Positions 12,701 through 23,915 are shown, counted from the first letter of the stretch. The stretch: DNA of 64,000 bases from Hybos culiciformis (GCA_964007475.1 OZ023274.1:91535213-91599212), one strand, 5' to 3'. The notes: a model not told the origin generated them from the letters alone. Program-made: numbers and translations.

Positions 12701-14954
12701 AATAAAAACTTTTAGTTTTTTTTTTAGAATAACATCGTTCGAGAATATTGACTGAATTTATTTGCTTTCCTAAAAAAACATGAAAATATAAATTTAATTT
12801 AAGATTCGATTAAAAAGCTCTACCCCAATATGATTTTGTAAAGAATTGTAGTAACTACATTTTTTTTAACTTTTGTATATCAAAAAAATAAATAAAGGAA
12901 TAAACAAAAATTGATTACTTTTGATCAACAGGATGTGGAAAATGTTTTTCATATCAAGTCAGCGTGATTTAAAAAATATGTAGTTTAAATTCTATCGTTG
13001 CAGTATAACCTCATCAACATATTCCAGGTGTTATATTCATGATGTTTGCTCAATATATTAAAACTTTTTTTTGCATTATATTTTTTTATATTTTCTAAAT
13101 AAATTCTTAAATTTAACTAAATTGCAGTTGCATTTAATGTTTAAAAAGAAAATTATATATTTGGCATATTGAATAATGCAGTATCATAAATTATAGAAGA
13201 TTGAAAACAGTGGGAGACTGTTTTTTTTTTGTAGATTTATGATAACAATGAAGGATGTATTGCAACACTTATTTTCGTCATTGATTTTAAAATTGATTTA
13301 CTTAAATTATTATTCATTTGTTTTCTTAGAATTTATAATGATGTTATTTATTTAAACGAAATGATTTTCCTTAAAGGACGTTGTTTTTTTTTTCAAGATT
13401 TCGTGATCATGAGATAATATTATGTGTTTTGCATATCTAAATTAGTTGCTGCAATATAAATTCTAAGTTGAAGCTAATAAGCTTCATAAACAAATTTATG
13501 GACAATTTTGAAAAATAAATAATTCATGCGAATGACAAGCACTATAAAAAATATTTTTTAACACAATAAAACGTTATTTTCAAATTAAATTAAATTTTAT
13601 ACAAATTGTTTTTCTAAACTACTCTTTTAAAAAGTATATAATACATAAATATATTGTTATTAATAGGAACTGTGAAGAAACTCATTTTTTACGGAATTTA
13701 TGAAGAATCTTAAACTTGCTTTCGAGTTTCATCATATAATATTTGTAAACTAATAAAACTTAACAATTTTGGAACTTACAAATCTCACTAAAAATCCATT
13801 TAATGTATTTTCTTGCATCTAAAAGTTTTTAATGTTTGACATTTATACATTAAAATCAATAAATAAAATTAAATGAAAACTCTAATATAAAAAAATAATA
13901 TAATGTGTTTTTTTTAAATTAACTTATACGTAGTATATATTAAGTTTCTGTTCAAAAAATATTCGAATTATTTTTTCCTGTCTTTGAAAACAAAAATACT
14001 TCGTCTACAACATATGTTAATAATTTTTTTATGAATTCAAAATCAATTTTCGTCCCAAATTTTTATAAAAAAACCAATAATGAAAAACATGTATTAAAAA
14101 AAAAATTCCCAATTTCCATTTAACCCTTAAAATGTATTATTAAAATAAAGTACACGTAATTGATATTGTAGGTAGCCAAACCCTTCCATAGTTGTATACT
14201 TGATATTCAAATTCAAACAAAATATTTACATATGTAAAATATATATATTATATATGTATTATAAAAGTTTTCTAGAGTTATTTTAAATATTAAAAAATTT
14301 TATTGTAATAATAATAATAATAAAATAATAAAGTTTTGGCATACAGGGTTTTTTTAATTTTTTCAAATACCTTATAAAGTATATATCTACTCGCTGTTTT
14401 AGCGCATGTAGGTATTTGAAATCGAAATTAAAAAAAAAAAATTGAAGCATCATTTCTTAGATTTTTCTATTCTTTTACATAAAGTACTGTAAATATTTTT
14501 ACGAGTTATAATTATATTACTTATTATTAATATTATTAATAATTATTTGATTCGACAGTTTGGGATAATTGTGTTTTCATCAAGTCAAATTAAATATTAA
14601 AATAATATAAGAAGTTGTTGCTAAAATATTTATTTTTTAATATTACTAAAATAATTTTGCAATGAATGAAATTTCACCTATTTTACTCTTTAAGGGTTAA
14701 TTTTAAAATTATATTTAATTATTCAGTTTTTTTTTATGATCACAAATGCAAAACTAATACGGTAATCATAATACTATTCAGATATATATCTAGGAATTGA
14801 AATAGGTAATTTAATCTGAATTATGTATATTGTGCATTTGTGCATATTGACAATTAAAATCAAGAAAATTTAATTGATCGAAAAATTGTATGTTCAATAA
14901 AATTTAACTAATTGTGTTTTGAATTTTTGAACAAATTTTATTGCGACAATATAG
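3721..14954. other. AT-rich noncoding DNA, probable intron
   Basis: About 11 kb without any gene I can support. It consists of poly-A/T runs, short AT microsatellites (for example TA-rich runs near 5655 and 11578, an ATA/AAT run near 14304-14323) and unique-looking AT-rich DNA. An imperfect palindrome TAACCaCAACTGcGGTTA sits near 10142. No tRNA, rRNA or transposon ends were recognised. Confidence 0.55.
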
Positions 14955-15110
14955 TAAACCACTCTAGCGACATGCCACCACTTAATTCAGTCGATGCATA
15001 CGGGTTCGCTCTACCACCTATTCGCTGTATTCCACAACTATTGAAATAATCCAAAAACCACTATTGACATCATCCAAAAAACGTCTTCGCTAGGGATCAA
15101 ATGTAATCTT
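14955..15110. repeat. GC-richer island, likely repeat or relic, unidentified
   Basis: A patch with clearly more G and C than the neighbouring kilobases. It contains GCTCTACCACCTATTCGCTG and two CCAAAAA-type segments (CCAAAAACCACTATTGAC and CCAAAAAACGTCTTCGC). On the minus strand one frame stays open for about 39 codons, including CGIQRIGGRANPYASTELSG, then stops. This could be the remnant of an old coding or transposon sequence, but I recognise no family and there are no visible splice sites. Confidence 0.3.
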
Positions 15111-16050
15111 AAACTACAGTTACCTAAATTACATAGTTGAATTATAATTTAGAATACTAATGATATATTATAAAACATAAGATTATAATATCTATGAATT
15201 TTTGCCTACTAAATCAACTTCGTTCGATAGCATTTTTTTTTAATTAATTTTATTTACATAAAATTTTATTAAATGAAGGTAATGAATTTTATACGCCTTA
15301 AAATAAAATTATTCCGGAATATTACCAAACTAAAATTGTCAGAAAATTTTGACGAAAAAAATTTTTTTTAATAAATTTCATATTGTTTTACTAACGTTAG
15401 TCGATTTTAGAAATATACCTTATTTACAAAAGTCCTTCAAAATTATTACAACAATTAATAGTTAAATATGTTAATCAAAAAAAAAAAATGTATGAAATAA
15501 AATTGAAATAAAACTTGAAAATGTTTTTGCGCCACATTAATAATAACTATTCATACTATAAATTTTCGTTTTAAGAGGAAAAGATTGCGTGTAAAAGTTG
15601 AAATTAATTAAATCTTAATTAAAAGTTTCAAGGTTTCATTAACTTTTTATTTTTAAAACGTATAACTTTCTCTTCTATTGGAATTTTAAACATTATTAAT
15701 CATTATTTATTAATATTACAGATAGTGTAGAAAAAATGAATCTTACGAGTTTATGCAATTTTGTGGGAAATATTGTTTTCCTTTTCAACTAATAACTAAT
15801 TGCTAAAAGAAAACTAAAATAACAGTTGTAGGTAATTAGAATTTAAAAAAAATTATAATTGTAATGAATTTTTGTTGAATATTTACAACTTTTGTCAGAA
15901 CAGGCGTTTTTACTTGTTACATTCTAAAATTTATCTTTTCTATGAATTTCTAACAAAGTGTAGTTCTTAAAGTCCACCCACCAAATGGTTTGTTGGTGTG
16001 AACGGTTTATAAAATAAAATTGACGTGCCAATACGTTAATTTTTTCATAC
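15111..16050. other. AT-rich noncoding DNA, probable intron
   Basis: No open frame of note, no repeat ends and no RNA gene seen between the GC island and the foldback element. Confidence 0.5.
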
Positions 16051-16070
16051 AAAATTTAAAACAATTTTTA

Positions 16071-16866
16071 GGGCTAAGTGCAATAACTCATCGGTACTTA
16101 AGTTATATCCGTTTTAACTCATCCGTTAAACTCATCCGTTATATCCGTTTTAACTCATCCGAAAATTGGCCGATGATTTATATCCTTCGCAATGCACATA
16201 ACTCATCCATCGCTGATAAGTTATGTGCTTTCAGAAAAATAAAACTGATCTGGCAACTTTTTCGGATGACTTAAATCCTTTTTAAAACACATAACTCATC
16301 CGCAAAATTATGAGCGAACATTGTCGCCGCAGCTCCGTATTTTTTTTTTTTCGATCGCTGGTCGAACTGGGTATAAGTGGGATTTGCGGCAGTGGGATTC
16401 CACCTCAATGCTTATTTGTAACAAACACTACGGTACTTCCTCTTTGGCCAATGAGTGGCCCGATTTTTTGGAAAAGAATAAAGGGGGTATCCCAGAACGA
16501 GAGAAGGGAGGGCAGGGTGGAGGCTGCGGGACTGACCAACCACCAGTCCGCTCGTCCACAGCCTGCATCCCCCACCCTCCCCCCACCACCCCTTCTCTCG
16601 TTCTGCGACCCTCCCTCTACTGCAAATCCCACTGACCGCCACCAGGCGCCGCAAATCCCACTGGGCGGGCGGCCACGCAGCCTGCGGCGACAATGTTCGT
16701 TCATAACTTTAAGGATGAGTTATGTGTTTAAAAAAGGGTTTAAGTCATCCGAAAAAGTTGCCAGATCAGTTTTATTTTTCTGAAAGCACATAACTTTTAA
16801 GCAATGGATATAACTTATCCAAAATCGACCGATGAGTTAAGTACCGATGAGTTATTGCGCGGACCC
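16071..16866. mobile_element. Foldback element with long inverted ends, GC core and ~20-bp direct flanks
   Basis: The two ends are inverted copies of each other for about 250 bp with small indels. They begin GGGCTAAGTGCAATAACTCA on the left and GGGTCCGCGCAATAACTCA on the reversed right. Both carry AAAACTGATCTGGCAACTTT and end inward at GAACATTGTCGCCGCAG. The left arm contains several copies of an AACTCATCCG/TTATATCCGTTTT motif. The inner ~370 bp is strikingly GC-rich and holds a further hairpin (16493-16605) and repeated GTGGGATTTGCGGC modules. Directly abutting the element are AAATTTAAAACAATTTTTAG (16052-16071) and AAATTTAAAACATTTTTTAG (16867-16886), a 19/20 direct repeat that looks like a target duplication of unusual length. 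Open frames of 157 and about 100 codons inside occur on both strands and are by-products of the GC content, not a transposase. Confidence 0.8.
16493..16605. repeat. GC-rich hairpin in the core of the 16-kb foldback element
   Basis: CAGAACGAGAGAAGG (16493-16507) is repeated exactly in reverse complement at 16591-16605. Further complementary G-rich and C-rich blocks lie between them (GGAGGGCAGGGTGG against CCACCCTCCCCCC). The loop contains CTGACCAACCACCAG; its reverse shares GGTTGGTCAG with the cores of the foldback elements at 21.7 and 52.7 kb. Confidence 0.7.
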
Positions 16867-17089
16867 AAATTTAAAACATTTTTTAGTACCAATGGAATGC
16901 GACATCTCATGTTTTATTATCTCTGCTAATATGTACCTCACATCATAAATGAAGTTCGCTTATAAATATTTATAATGTTATTTTTTTTGATTTATTTAAA
17001 ATTTTTTAAAGAAGCCATAGAAACATTTTCTGTACATGATTCTGAAACGATTTTAAGAAATAAATGATAAAAGATTGCAAATACTTGGA

Positions 17090-17162
17090 GCCTATTACCG
17101 CTAATAGAATAAATAACTTGAAATTTGGCCTATTACCGCGAATAGAATAAATAACTTGAAAT
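17090..17162. repeat. Two-copy tandem duplication, 38-bp unit
   Basis: GCCTATTACCGCTAATAGAA (17090) and GCCTATTACCGCGAATAGAA (17128) begin successive units that both continue into TAAATAACTTGAAAT. Period 38 bp, one substitution in the first 20 bases. Probably a local duplication. Confidence 0.8.
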
Positions 17163-18071
17163 AAGGTAATATGTTATAAACCCTATATATATGTATGATT
17201 TATTATTGAAAAATTCCAATAGTACGTGTTGTGAACTTAGTTTGCTTTAAAATAAAAAAAAAAACTATTTCTATTTCAAACAAAAAAAAAATTATGATTA
17301 AAAATGTTTTTTAATAAAAAAAAAAAAACCTCATATGCATGTCTTCGGTAGAAAAAAATAATAATCATGTCATAAACAGGTGTACATAATCAAAATTTTA
17401 TTTTAATGTAAATATTTAATGTCTGATTAATGTATTGTCCTATTTTACTATGGTTTGTACATTTAAATGTACATTCAAATGTACATTTATATGAATATAT
17501 AGTAAAAAAAAACATTAAAATTAAAAGCTTTTACAAAGGATATTTTCAGTTCATTGTAAATTTTTAAGAAAAAGCTTTCGTTTCGAAACTTAAAAGTTTA
17601 TTAATGCATAAAATGGACTTTATTGAAAAGTTTCTTATAAAAAGCCCTTTAAATATCAACTATTTGAATGTATTGTCAAAAAGTTTAAACATAAATATTG
17701 CACACATTGGTATAATCCAAAAAAATGGATAAAAGGAAAATAAAAAAGCTTTTTGATTTTATTCAGTTGTATTTGTGTTATTAAAAATTCAATATATATT
17801 TATTTATTTATTAAATATCCTTAAAGGAATTCCTAAGGTACAAAAATGTACATTTTTAAAATCCTTGTTAATATTTTATGTTCACGAATAAAAAAGCTTA
17901 AAAAAAATATGACAGATAGTTTAAATTTAATTGTAAGATATTTTGACGAAATATTTTAGATTTTTAGCTAAATCAAAGAATATCATCATATTTTCTTTGA
18001 TTACAATTTTACATTTAATAATTTTACATTTAATCTTATTTTATTATCTTATAAGTACTTGAACATAACAA
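17163..18071. other. AT-rich noncoding DNA, probable intron
   Basis: Nothing recognisable apart from a palindromic TGTACATTTAAATGTACA near 17456-17473, repeated in part at 17480, and poly-A runs. Confidence 0.5.
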
Positions 18072-18240
18072 TATGATCAGTGGTTGGTCAGTGGTAGACA
18101 ATATGTGATCGGTGGTCAGTGGTGGGGGTATGATACCCAGTTTTCTTCCTTACGTACCAAATTTCGCAGTGATCGGGTAGACAGTTTGGGAGGGTATACG
18201 TCACAATCATGCAAACCCATATCTAATTTTATACAAATAT
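18072..18240. repeat. GC-richer repeat remnant
   Basis: Contains two related segments, GGTTGGTCAGTGGTAGACAA and CGGTGGTCAGTGGTGG. It then has a stretch ACCAAATTTCGCAGTGATCG leading into TAGACAGTTTGGGAGGG. The 'ccaaatttc...gatcgg' wording resembles the 3' tails of many insect interspersed repeats, and a similar tail occurs near 60570. Family unknown and boundaries approximate. Confidence 0.35.
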
Positions 18241-18756
18241 AAAGATTAATAATTAATCTCAGATAGATTAATAATTACTCTAGTTCGAAAAACTAAATAG
18301 AGCTTTAAAAGAAAAATAAACACTACTTAACTGAAACCTTTTTGACATCAGCCTTGAAGTGTAACTTAATTAAAATATTAATTCTATCATTAATAATTAT
18401 TAGTATTGAACTTATTCCTGCCACACTTTAGCTTATCCCCATTTATTTTAGATATTTTAACTTTTTTTTTGTTATGTATAAAACAAAAGTAAAAATGTTA
18501 TTTTAAATGATTAAAAGTTTATAAAGTCCATAAATAAGAGTTTTTTTATATTATGTACATTCTTTAATACAGAAAAAACTTTTATTTGTGCAAAAGAAAT
18601 TATATACAATTTAGATCACTCGAAAACATATTTAGAAATATTTAACTTTTAATATTATAAAGTAATATGTAAGTCCACTTATTCTTTAAGTTAAAATTAA
18701 AACAAAACCATATAAATCCCTATGGATAGCAAAAAATTGTGTTTATATTTAAAAGG

Positions 18757-19046
18757 AGGGGCAGACAGTTGCCCAAATGACATTTGTCAATCTGACATTT
18801 GCCCACGGACATTTGACAATCTGATATTTGCCAATCCGATATTTGAGTCCACCGTTCCTTTTCACACCTTTTTCAAATTGAAACAAATTTATTTCCAACT
18901 TTATAGGTAAATTTTTTCAAAAAAAAAAGTTTTTTTAGCTGAGTATAAGTTTTGTTAATTAAAAGACTGGTCAAATGTCAGATTGGCAAATGTCCGTGGG
19001 CAAATGTCAGATTGTCAAATGTCATTTGGGCAACTGTCCGGGAATC
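18757..19046. mobile_element. Inverted-repeat element built from GACATTTG motifs
   Basis: The left arm ACAGTTGCCCAAATGACATT continues through several GACATTTG(C/T)CAATCTGA units. The right arm is its reverse complement, ending TTGGGCAACTGTCC. Arms are about 70-80 bp and nearly identical, and both contain CATTTGCCCACGGACATTTG. Flanks TTTAAAAGG (18748-18756) and TTTAAAGG (19047-19054) are a possible 8-9 bp target duplication with one indel. The middle is ordinary AT-rich DNA. Non-coding; probably a miniature foldback or Mutator-like element. Confidence 0.75.
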
Positions 19047-19054
19047 TTTAAAGG

Positions 19055-21224
19055 ATATTAAGGTTTTTTTCATATGTGTTTTTTGTTATTTTACGATGTT
19101 TTGAGCGGGTTTTTCTTTTTCGTTAATAAAATTCTAATTTTATTAAGATGAAATTCTCAAAATTACACAAAACATTTCAAAATAAATAATAATAATATTA
19201 TAAAAAAAAAAACTATGGAAACTGTTAAGGATGTAACGCAACGTTAAGTATGGACATAATGAAAATTGACGTCTGAAAGAATAAACCATAATGTCAATAA
19301 TTATTTACTTTATGACCATTTGTAAAAGTCAAAATTGAAAGGTTCTTTTAAACTTGTAACTTTAATAAGTCTTATGACTTGTAGCTAAATCACTAACAAC
19401 TAAATAATTTGTTTTCCTAATAAAAAATATTTCACTTTTTTGTTGTAAGAATTTATTATTCAATATAATAGTAATAATGTCTTCAAATGTTTTAAATTAT
19501 TAATACAAAACTCAGAAAAATTTATTTGATTTATGAATGAATAATTTTTGAATTATAATTTAACTTTGATTTTCAGAAATTTGGAAAATAATAAATTTAA
19601 AATGAAATGAAATGAAAAACGAAGATTTCAAAATAAATAAAATATTTGTTTATTAGTAGTACAGGCAAATTGTCCAAAATAAACAAAAAAATTGCGAAGT
19701 GGCTGTAACTTGGTATAGACCTTTGAAAATGTATATATTTCAAGAAACCAAGGAGTCCCTACCTAAAAAGAGTGTGCTGGAGTGGCCACGCTTGACCCTT
19801 TGCGGCACATGTAAATAATATTATTTTGTATTTTTTTTTTTGTAAATTACTATCAATATAGACAAGTTTGATAAATTTAGCATCCTAAGATCGTAATAAT
19901 AAGGTGCATTACTATAATTTTGTTTCTATTAATAATATTGCTGAAATAAACAGAAAAATGCTGTTTATTCGAATAAATTCGATTTCTCGAAAAATATATT
20001 TTGGTTTTTAAAGTTTTATATTATAATACATTTGCCGAAAAAAAATTTTATGAAATTTAACCGCCCATTATTTGCCGCCCGACGCTCGAGCTTAAAGTGC
20101 CTATTTGTAAATCCATCATTGCTCCTAAGTTTTAAACAGTTTAAACATAATTATTTCGTGCTTAGATAGATACATACAAAGTATTTTAAAAACTTGATTG
20201 TCAAATACTGGGTGGAGCACACTATTGAATGCTCGGGACTCATCGGATTCTTCAAAAGAATGTGTTTGTGTATGAGTATAGAAAGTTGCAGATACTTCGC
20301 AATTTTTTTGTTTATTTGATGATTTTTGATTTAATTTGCCTGTACTATAGGTAAAAATTATTTTTATTGAAATAAGATATTGAATATAAGATATTGCCAC
20401 AAACTTAAAAAATAAAAATAAATTGGTCACCGTAAAACTGAAAGAGAAATGATTGACTTTATGTCCCATTTCTTGAGACGTAGTTTCAATTGACATATTA
20501 TTTCTCGTTATGATGTCACACACCATATCATAGAAACTATTTACTCATTAATAAAGCTCCAAATTTGTCTTTACAATATACTCCCTCGAATTTTTTATTT
20601 TTTTTGCATAACTTACTTGGTTTTGTCAAGCCATTTTCAATATTGATACAAATTAAAATACATATTATTTTATAAGAACAAGAAAAGGAATTAATTAAAA
20701 ATAAATTATGATTTAAAATAAATTTAATATTTTTATGATTTATAAATTAAAATATTTTATAGCTTATAATTTTTTTATTGAAATACTAATTAGCCTGATT
20801 TTATGTTGTGGTTTTATAATTAAGATAATTTTATTTTCTTCTGTTTATTTTTTTTTTATTTTCAGAGCTATTATTATCTTCTTAATAAGTATAATTACAG
20901 TTTGCGGGTTTGCCAACATAATACTTGATTTTTTTTTTCTCTTAATTTAAATAATTTGCCATTAATTTTATATGCCAAAACCAAAAAAAAAAAACAAAAA
21001 AAAAAATAACACACTATTAAAACATTTTTTAGGCTCAGAATAGGTATAATGCCAAAAAAAATAAAAAATAAAAACAAATTTTTGCTCTTAAGGAAAATCA
21101 TATGGCAAGCCAATATTTTTTTTTTATTTTAAAATTTTAGTCTCATTTTGCTTCTAATTAAAATTGTTTTATAGTTTTTTTTTGTTAAGCGGGAAAATTA
21201 AGAGGATTAATGTGATAGTTTATG
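19055..21224. other. AT-rich noncoding DNA with two GC-richer patches
   Basis: Mostly featureless. GC-richer patches lie at about 19660-19815 (GAAACCAAGGAGTCCC, GAGTGGCCACGCTTGACCC) and 20060-20100 (CCGCCCATTATTTGCCGCCC). They may be repeat debris; I do not recognise them. A 133-codon minus-strand open frame is listed separately. Confidence 0.45.
20125..20526 (-). CDS. Uncharacterised open frame, 133 codons, doubtful
   Basis: The longest open frame in the window after the main exon that is not explained by a GC-rich element or by homopolymer runs. By a rough stop-codon estimate, a run this long is unlikely in such AT-rich DNA. The first half is hydrophobic and could contain a membrane segment (VTNLFLFFKFVAISYIQYLI). 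The second half is polar (NCEVSATFYTHTQTHSFEES, then VLHPVFDNQVFKILC). I recognise no family. It lies inside the presumed long intron on the same strand as the main gene, so it could be an overlooked exon, a decayed transposon fragment or chance. Confidence 0.15.
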   Translation of the reverse strand: MVCDIITRNNMSIETTSQEMGHKVNHFSFSFTVTNLFLFFKFVAISYIQYLISIKIIFTYSTGKLNQKSSNKQKNCEVSATFYTHTQTHSFEESDESRAFNSVLHPVFDNQVFKILCMYLSKHEIIMFKLFKT

Positions 21225-21632
21225 ATTTTGAAATAAAATATTTTTATTCAGCATGAGTTGAGATTATAACTTGAACAGTAATATTTTCTGACAATTTGTG
21301 CCCATAATCTAGTAATTATTCTTAAATGTATAATAACTTCTCCGATTCAACGCAAATGAATTGTAGCAAAAGTTGCTACACCAAAATTGTATAGTTTTTA
21401 TTGTTTTTTTAACGAAGAATAAATATCAAAAATTATTTTTTAATGCAAAATGCATTTCTGGAACTTTTGAATCAAATATTGCTATATAATCGTATGAACA
21501 AATATATTAAAAAATAAAATTAGGCCAATATCGCTTAAAACATCTACTAGTTTGATTTAACCTATATAACATTGCTGTGGATATAGGAAAATTATATCTA
21601 CCTCAGATATCTATGTATTTTTTCAGTGTAGA
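21225..21632 (+). repeat. CACTGAAAAA-ended repeat, copy 3
   Basis: Matches the reverse of 3178-3720 and the forward strand of 2480-3023. Landmarks are TAATATTTTCTGACAATTTG, GAATTGTAGCAAAAGTTGCT, TATAATCGTATGAACAAATA and a right end CAGATATCTATGTATTTTTTCAGTG followed by TA (quoted in parts; the end itself is TTTTTTCAGTG). It lacks the 149-bp insertion seen in copy 2. The left end is degraded. Confidence 0.6.
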
Positions 21633-21716
21633 ACATTGATTTAAGTTATTAAGAAAAAACTTAATCATCTCATTTTTGACGTAACACTTCTTAAAAATAA
21701 AACTAACATCTAATAA

Positions 21717-22262
21717 GGGGGATGGAAATAAGGCCGCAGGAAATAAGGCCGCGACGTTTTTTTGTTGCGGTCTTATTTCATTTTGAAAAATGAAATAAGG
21801 CCGCGAAGATTTTTTCGCGGCCTTATTTCGTTTTTCAAAATGAAATAAGGCCGCGAAAAAATCCTCGCGGTCTTATTTCATTTTGAAAAATGAAATAAGA
21901 CCGCAAAAAATTCCTCGCGGCCTTATTTCGTTTTGAAAAATGAAATAAGGCCGCGACAAAAAAAAACAATTATTCGGAGGGCTAATTTCATTTTTATAAA
22001 CGAAATAAGGCCGCGTAATCTTGTGAGGTGAGCACACAGGGCAGGGGGCAGCAGGGCGGCGGGCGGGCGGTTGGTCAGTGGGATTTGCGGCGCGGCCTTA
22101 TTTCGTTTTTCAAAATGAAATAAGGCCGCGAGGAATTTTATGCGGTCTTATTTCATTTTTCAAAATGAAATAAGACCGCGAGGATTTTTTCGCGGCCTTA
22201 TTTCATTTTTCAAAATGAAATAAGACCGCAACAAAAAACCTATCGCGGCCTTATTTCCCGCG
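21717..22262. mobile_element. Foldback element of GAAATAAGGCCGCG arrays, copy 1
   Basis: About twenty copies of GAAATAAG(G/A)CCGC occur in alternating orientation, so almost every unit can pair with its neighbour. Many are separated by ATTTTTCAAAAT or ATTTTGAAAAAT palindromes. The outer ends form an inverted repeat: GAAATAAGGCCGCGA then a TTTTTTGTTGCGGTCTTATT block on both sides. Off-centre lies a GC-rich core (22018-22093) whose first 61 bp are identical to 52819-52879. It then continues into CAGTGGGATTTGCGGCGC, which is found at 16646-16663 in reverse. No target duplication was found here. No coding capacity. Confidence 0.85.
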
Positions 22263-23712
22263 GATTCAAGAAAATTATTTTAATATTTTCAGTATTTTAG
22301 AACTATTAAACTATATGGACCTATTTTAAAAGTTTTCTATTATACAAGAAAAGAATTATTTTTACATTAATATTCCAATTTTGCTTAATGATTCTACACA
22401 TTAACACATTCACCTAGAGACACATATGATTTAAATAACTTTTATATATACATATGCACTATATATTATTAAAAGAGGAAATTTTGGCCGACATTACATA
22501 AAAAAAAAATGTGCATATATATAATTGATGCTAATTCGCCGTTTTTTTTTTCCTTACTAGGAAAAATATTGCTCATATGGGATTTGGGTTGCAGCCAACT
22601 AAAATTTTTAACAAGAATTGCTTTATCTTCTTGTGTACCTTAAAAATTTGTTACAGCAATTACATTAATCTTTTCCAACTTTTATGTTATATGACAAGAT
22701 TTTAATCTGTCAGATGTTGTACATTATATATTTAATACTTAAATACATGTAGCGCACAAGCATATTATAATCTTAAAAAAATAATAATAATACTATATAA
22801 ATTTAGGTCATTTTTAACACTAATAACAAAATTTTTTTCAGCATATTGTCCAAAATTATTCACTATAGGTATACATACTTGTATTCTAATTAGTTCAGAA
22901 GTTTAAGGAAAATATAATAATATATTATTTACATAGTAGAGAAATTAAATTTATTGTTAATTATTATAATAAATTCAGTTAAAAGTTGAATGTTTTTGAA
23001 CAACAATTATAGTCATAAAATAAAAATAATTATGTTGAGACGACAAATAATTTAAAACACACAACATAACGCAACAGCTTTAAAAGAAAAATCATACATG
23101 TATTAAAAAAAATAATTTCTTTTTTGCAAAAACGATAATTTTTTTAATAAAATCGGTGTAAAACAATTTTCTAAAATAAAATCATAATAAAATGTTGTAA
23201 AGTAGAGTTCTATGCGTAAAAGTTGCTGGGACGGTAAAATTAAATTTAATTTTGAAACTAATCCAATCACGAATTCAAAACAGAATTATATTCTTTTATT
23301 TCAATAATAAATTAGGCTCTCAAAGAATATGAATAATCTGTTTTTATCTTTTTATATATTTTATCTCAATTTAAAATGGAAAAAGATAATTCACATTAAG
23401 CTTATAAATTAGGAATTCATATATTTATTTTGATTTAATATAATATATAAATACTTTTTAATTGAATCTCAAAACTTTTATAAGATTATTTATATTACAA
23501 AATATGTAGGTACATATATAAATTTAAAAAAAAAATAAATAGAATTAAAATTTACAGAAGAATCAAAGTTAAAAAGAAGAGAAGAAAGAAAAACATTTTT
23601 CAGGAAAAAGGAAAACATTTTTCAAATCATATGTAATATAAAAGAGGGAGTTTGATAAAGTTAGAAGCTGGGATTAATTCCGTAGTGACTATACATATGT
23701 ATATGAATTAGT
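22263..23712. other. AT-rich noncoding DNA, probable intron
   Basis: No gene, RNA or repeat end recognised between the foldback element and the tandem duplication at 23.7 kb. Confidence 0.5.
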
Positions 23713-23845
23713 ACCACTGATACATGTAAAAAGTTTAATAAATAATGAATTTATATTTAAAATGTAAAAAAGCACAATATTGATTACCGATACATGTAAA
23801 AAGTTAATAAATTAACTTATTTAAAATTTAAAATAGCACAAGAAC
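23713..23845. repeat. Degenerate two-copy tandem repeat, ~73-bp unit
   Basis: ACCACTGATACATGTAAAAA (23713) and ACCGATACATGTAAAAAGTT (23786) start units that both continue through AATAAAT..., TTTAAAAT and an AAGCACAA/TAGCACAA end. Divergence is moderate, so the duplication is not recent. Confidence 0.65.
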
Positions 23846-23915
23846 AAGTCAATTCAAAAATATATATAAAGTTTTTTTTAATAGAAGTTAGTCAAGAGAG
23901 AAACTGGTTAGTTGG

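Noticed and set aside
16310..16783. 157-codon plus-strand frame and about 100-codon frames on both strands at 16.3-16.8 kb
   Set aside because: They lie entirely in the GC-rich inverted core of a foldback element, overlap on both strands, and look low-complexity (Pro/Gly/Arg). GC content alone removes stop codons here.
18082..18094. GGTTGGTCAGTGG match to the foldback GC cores
   Set aside because: Only 13 bp, with no inverted arrays around it; may be chance or a very old fragment, so not counted as a family member.
21717..22262. CRISPR-like array
   Set aside because: Units are palindromic and alternate in orientation with no unique spacers, and the DNA is eukaryotic.
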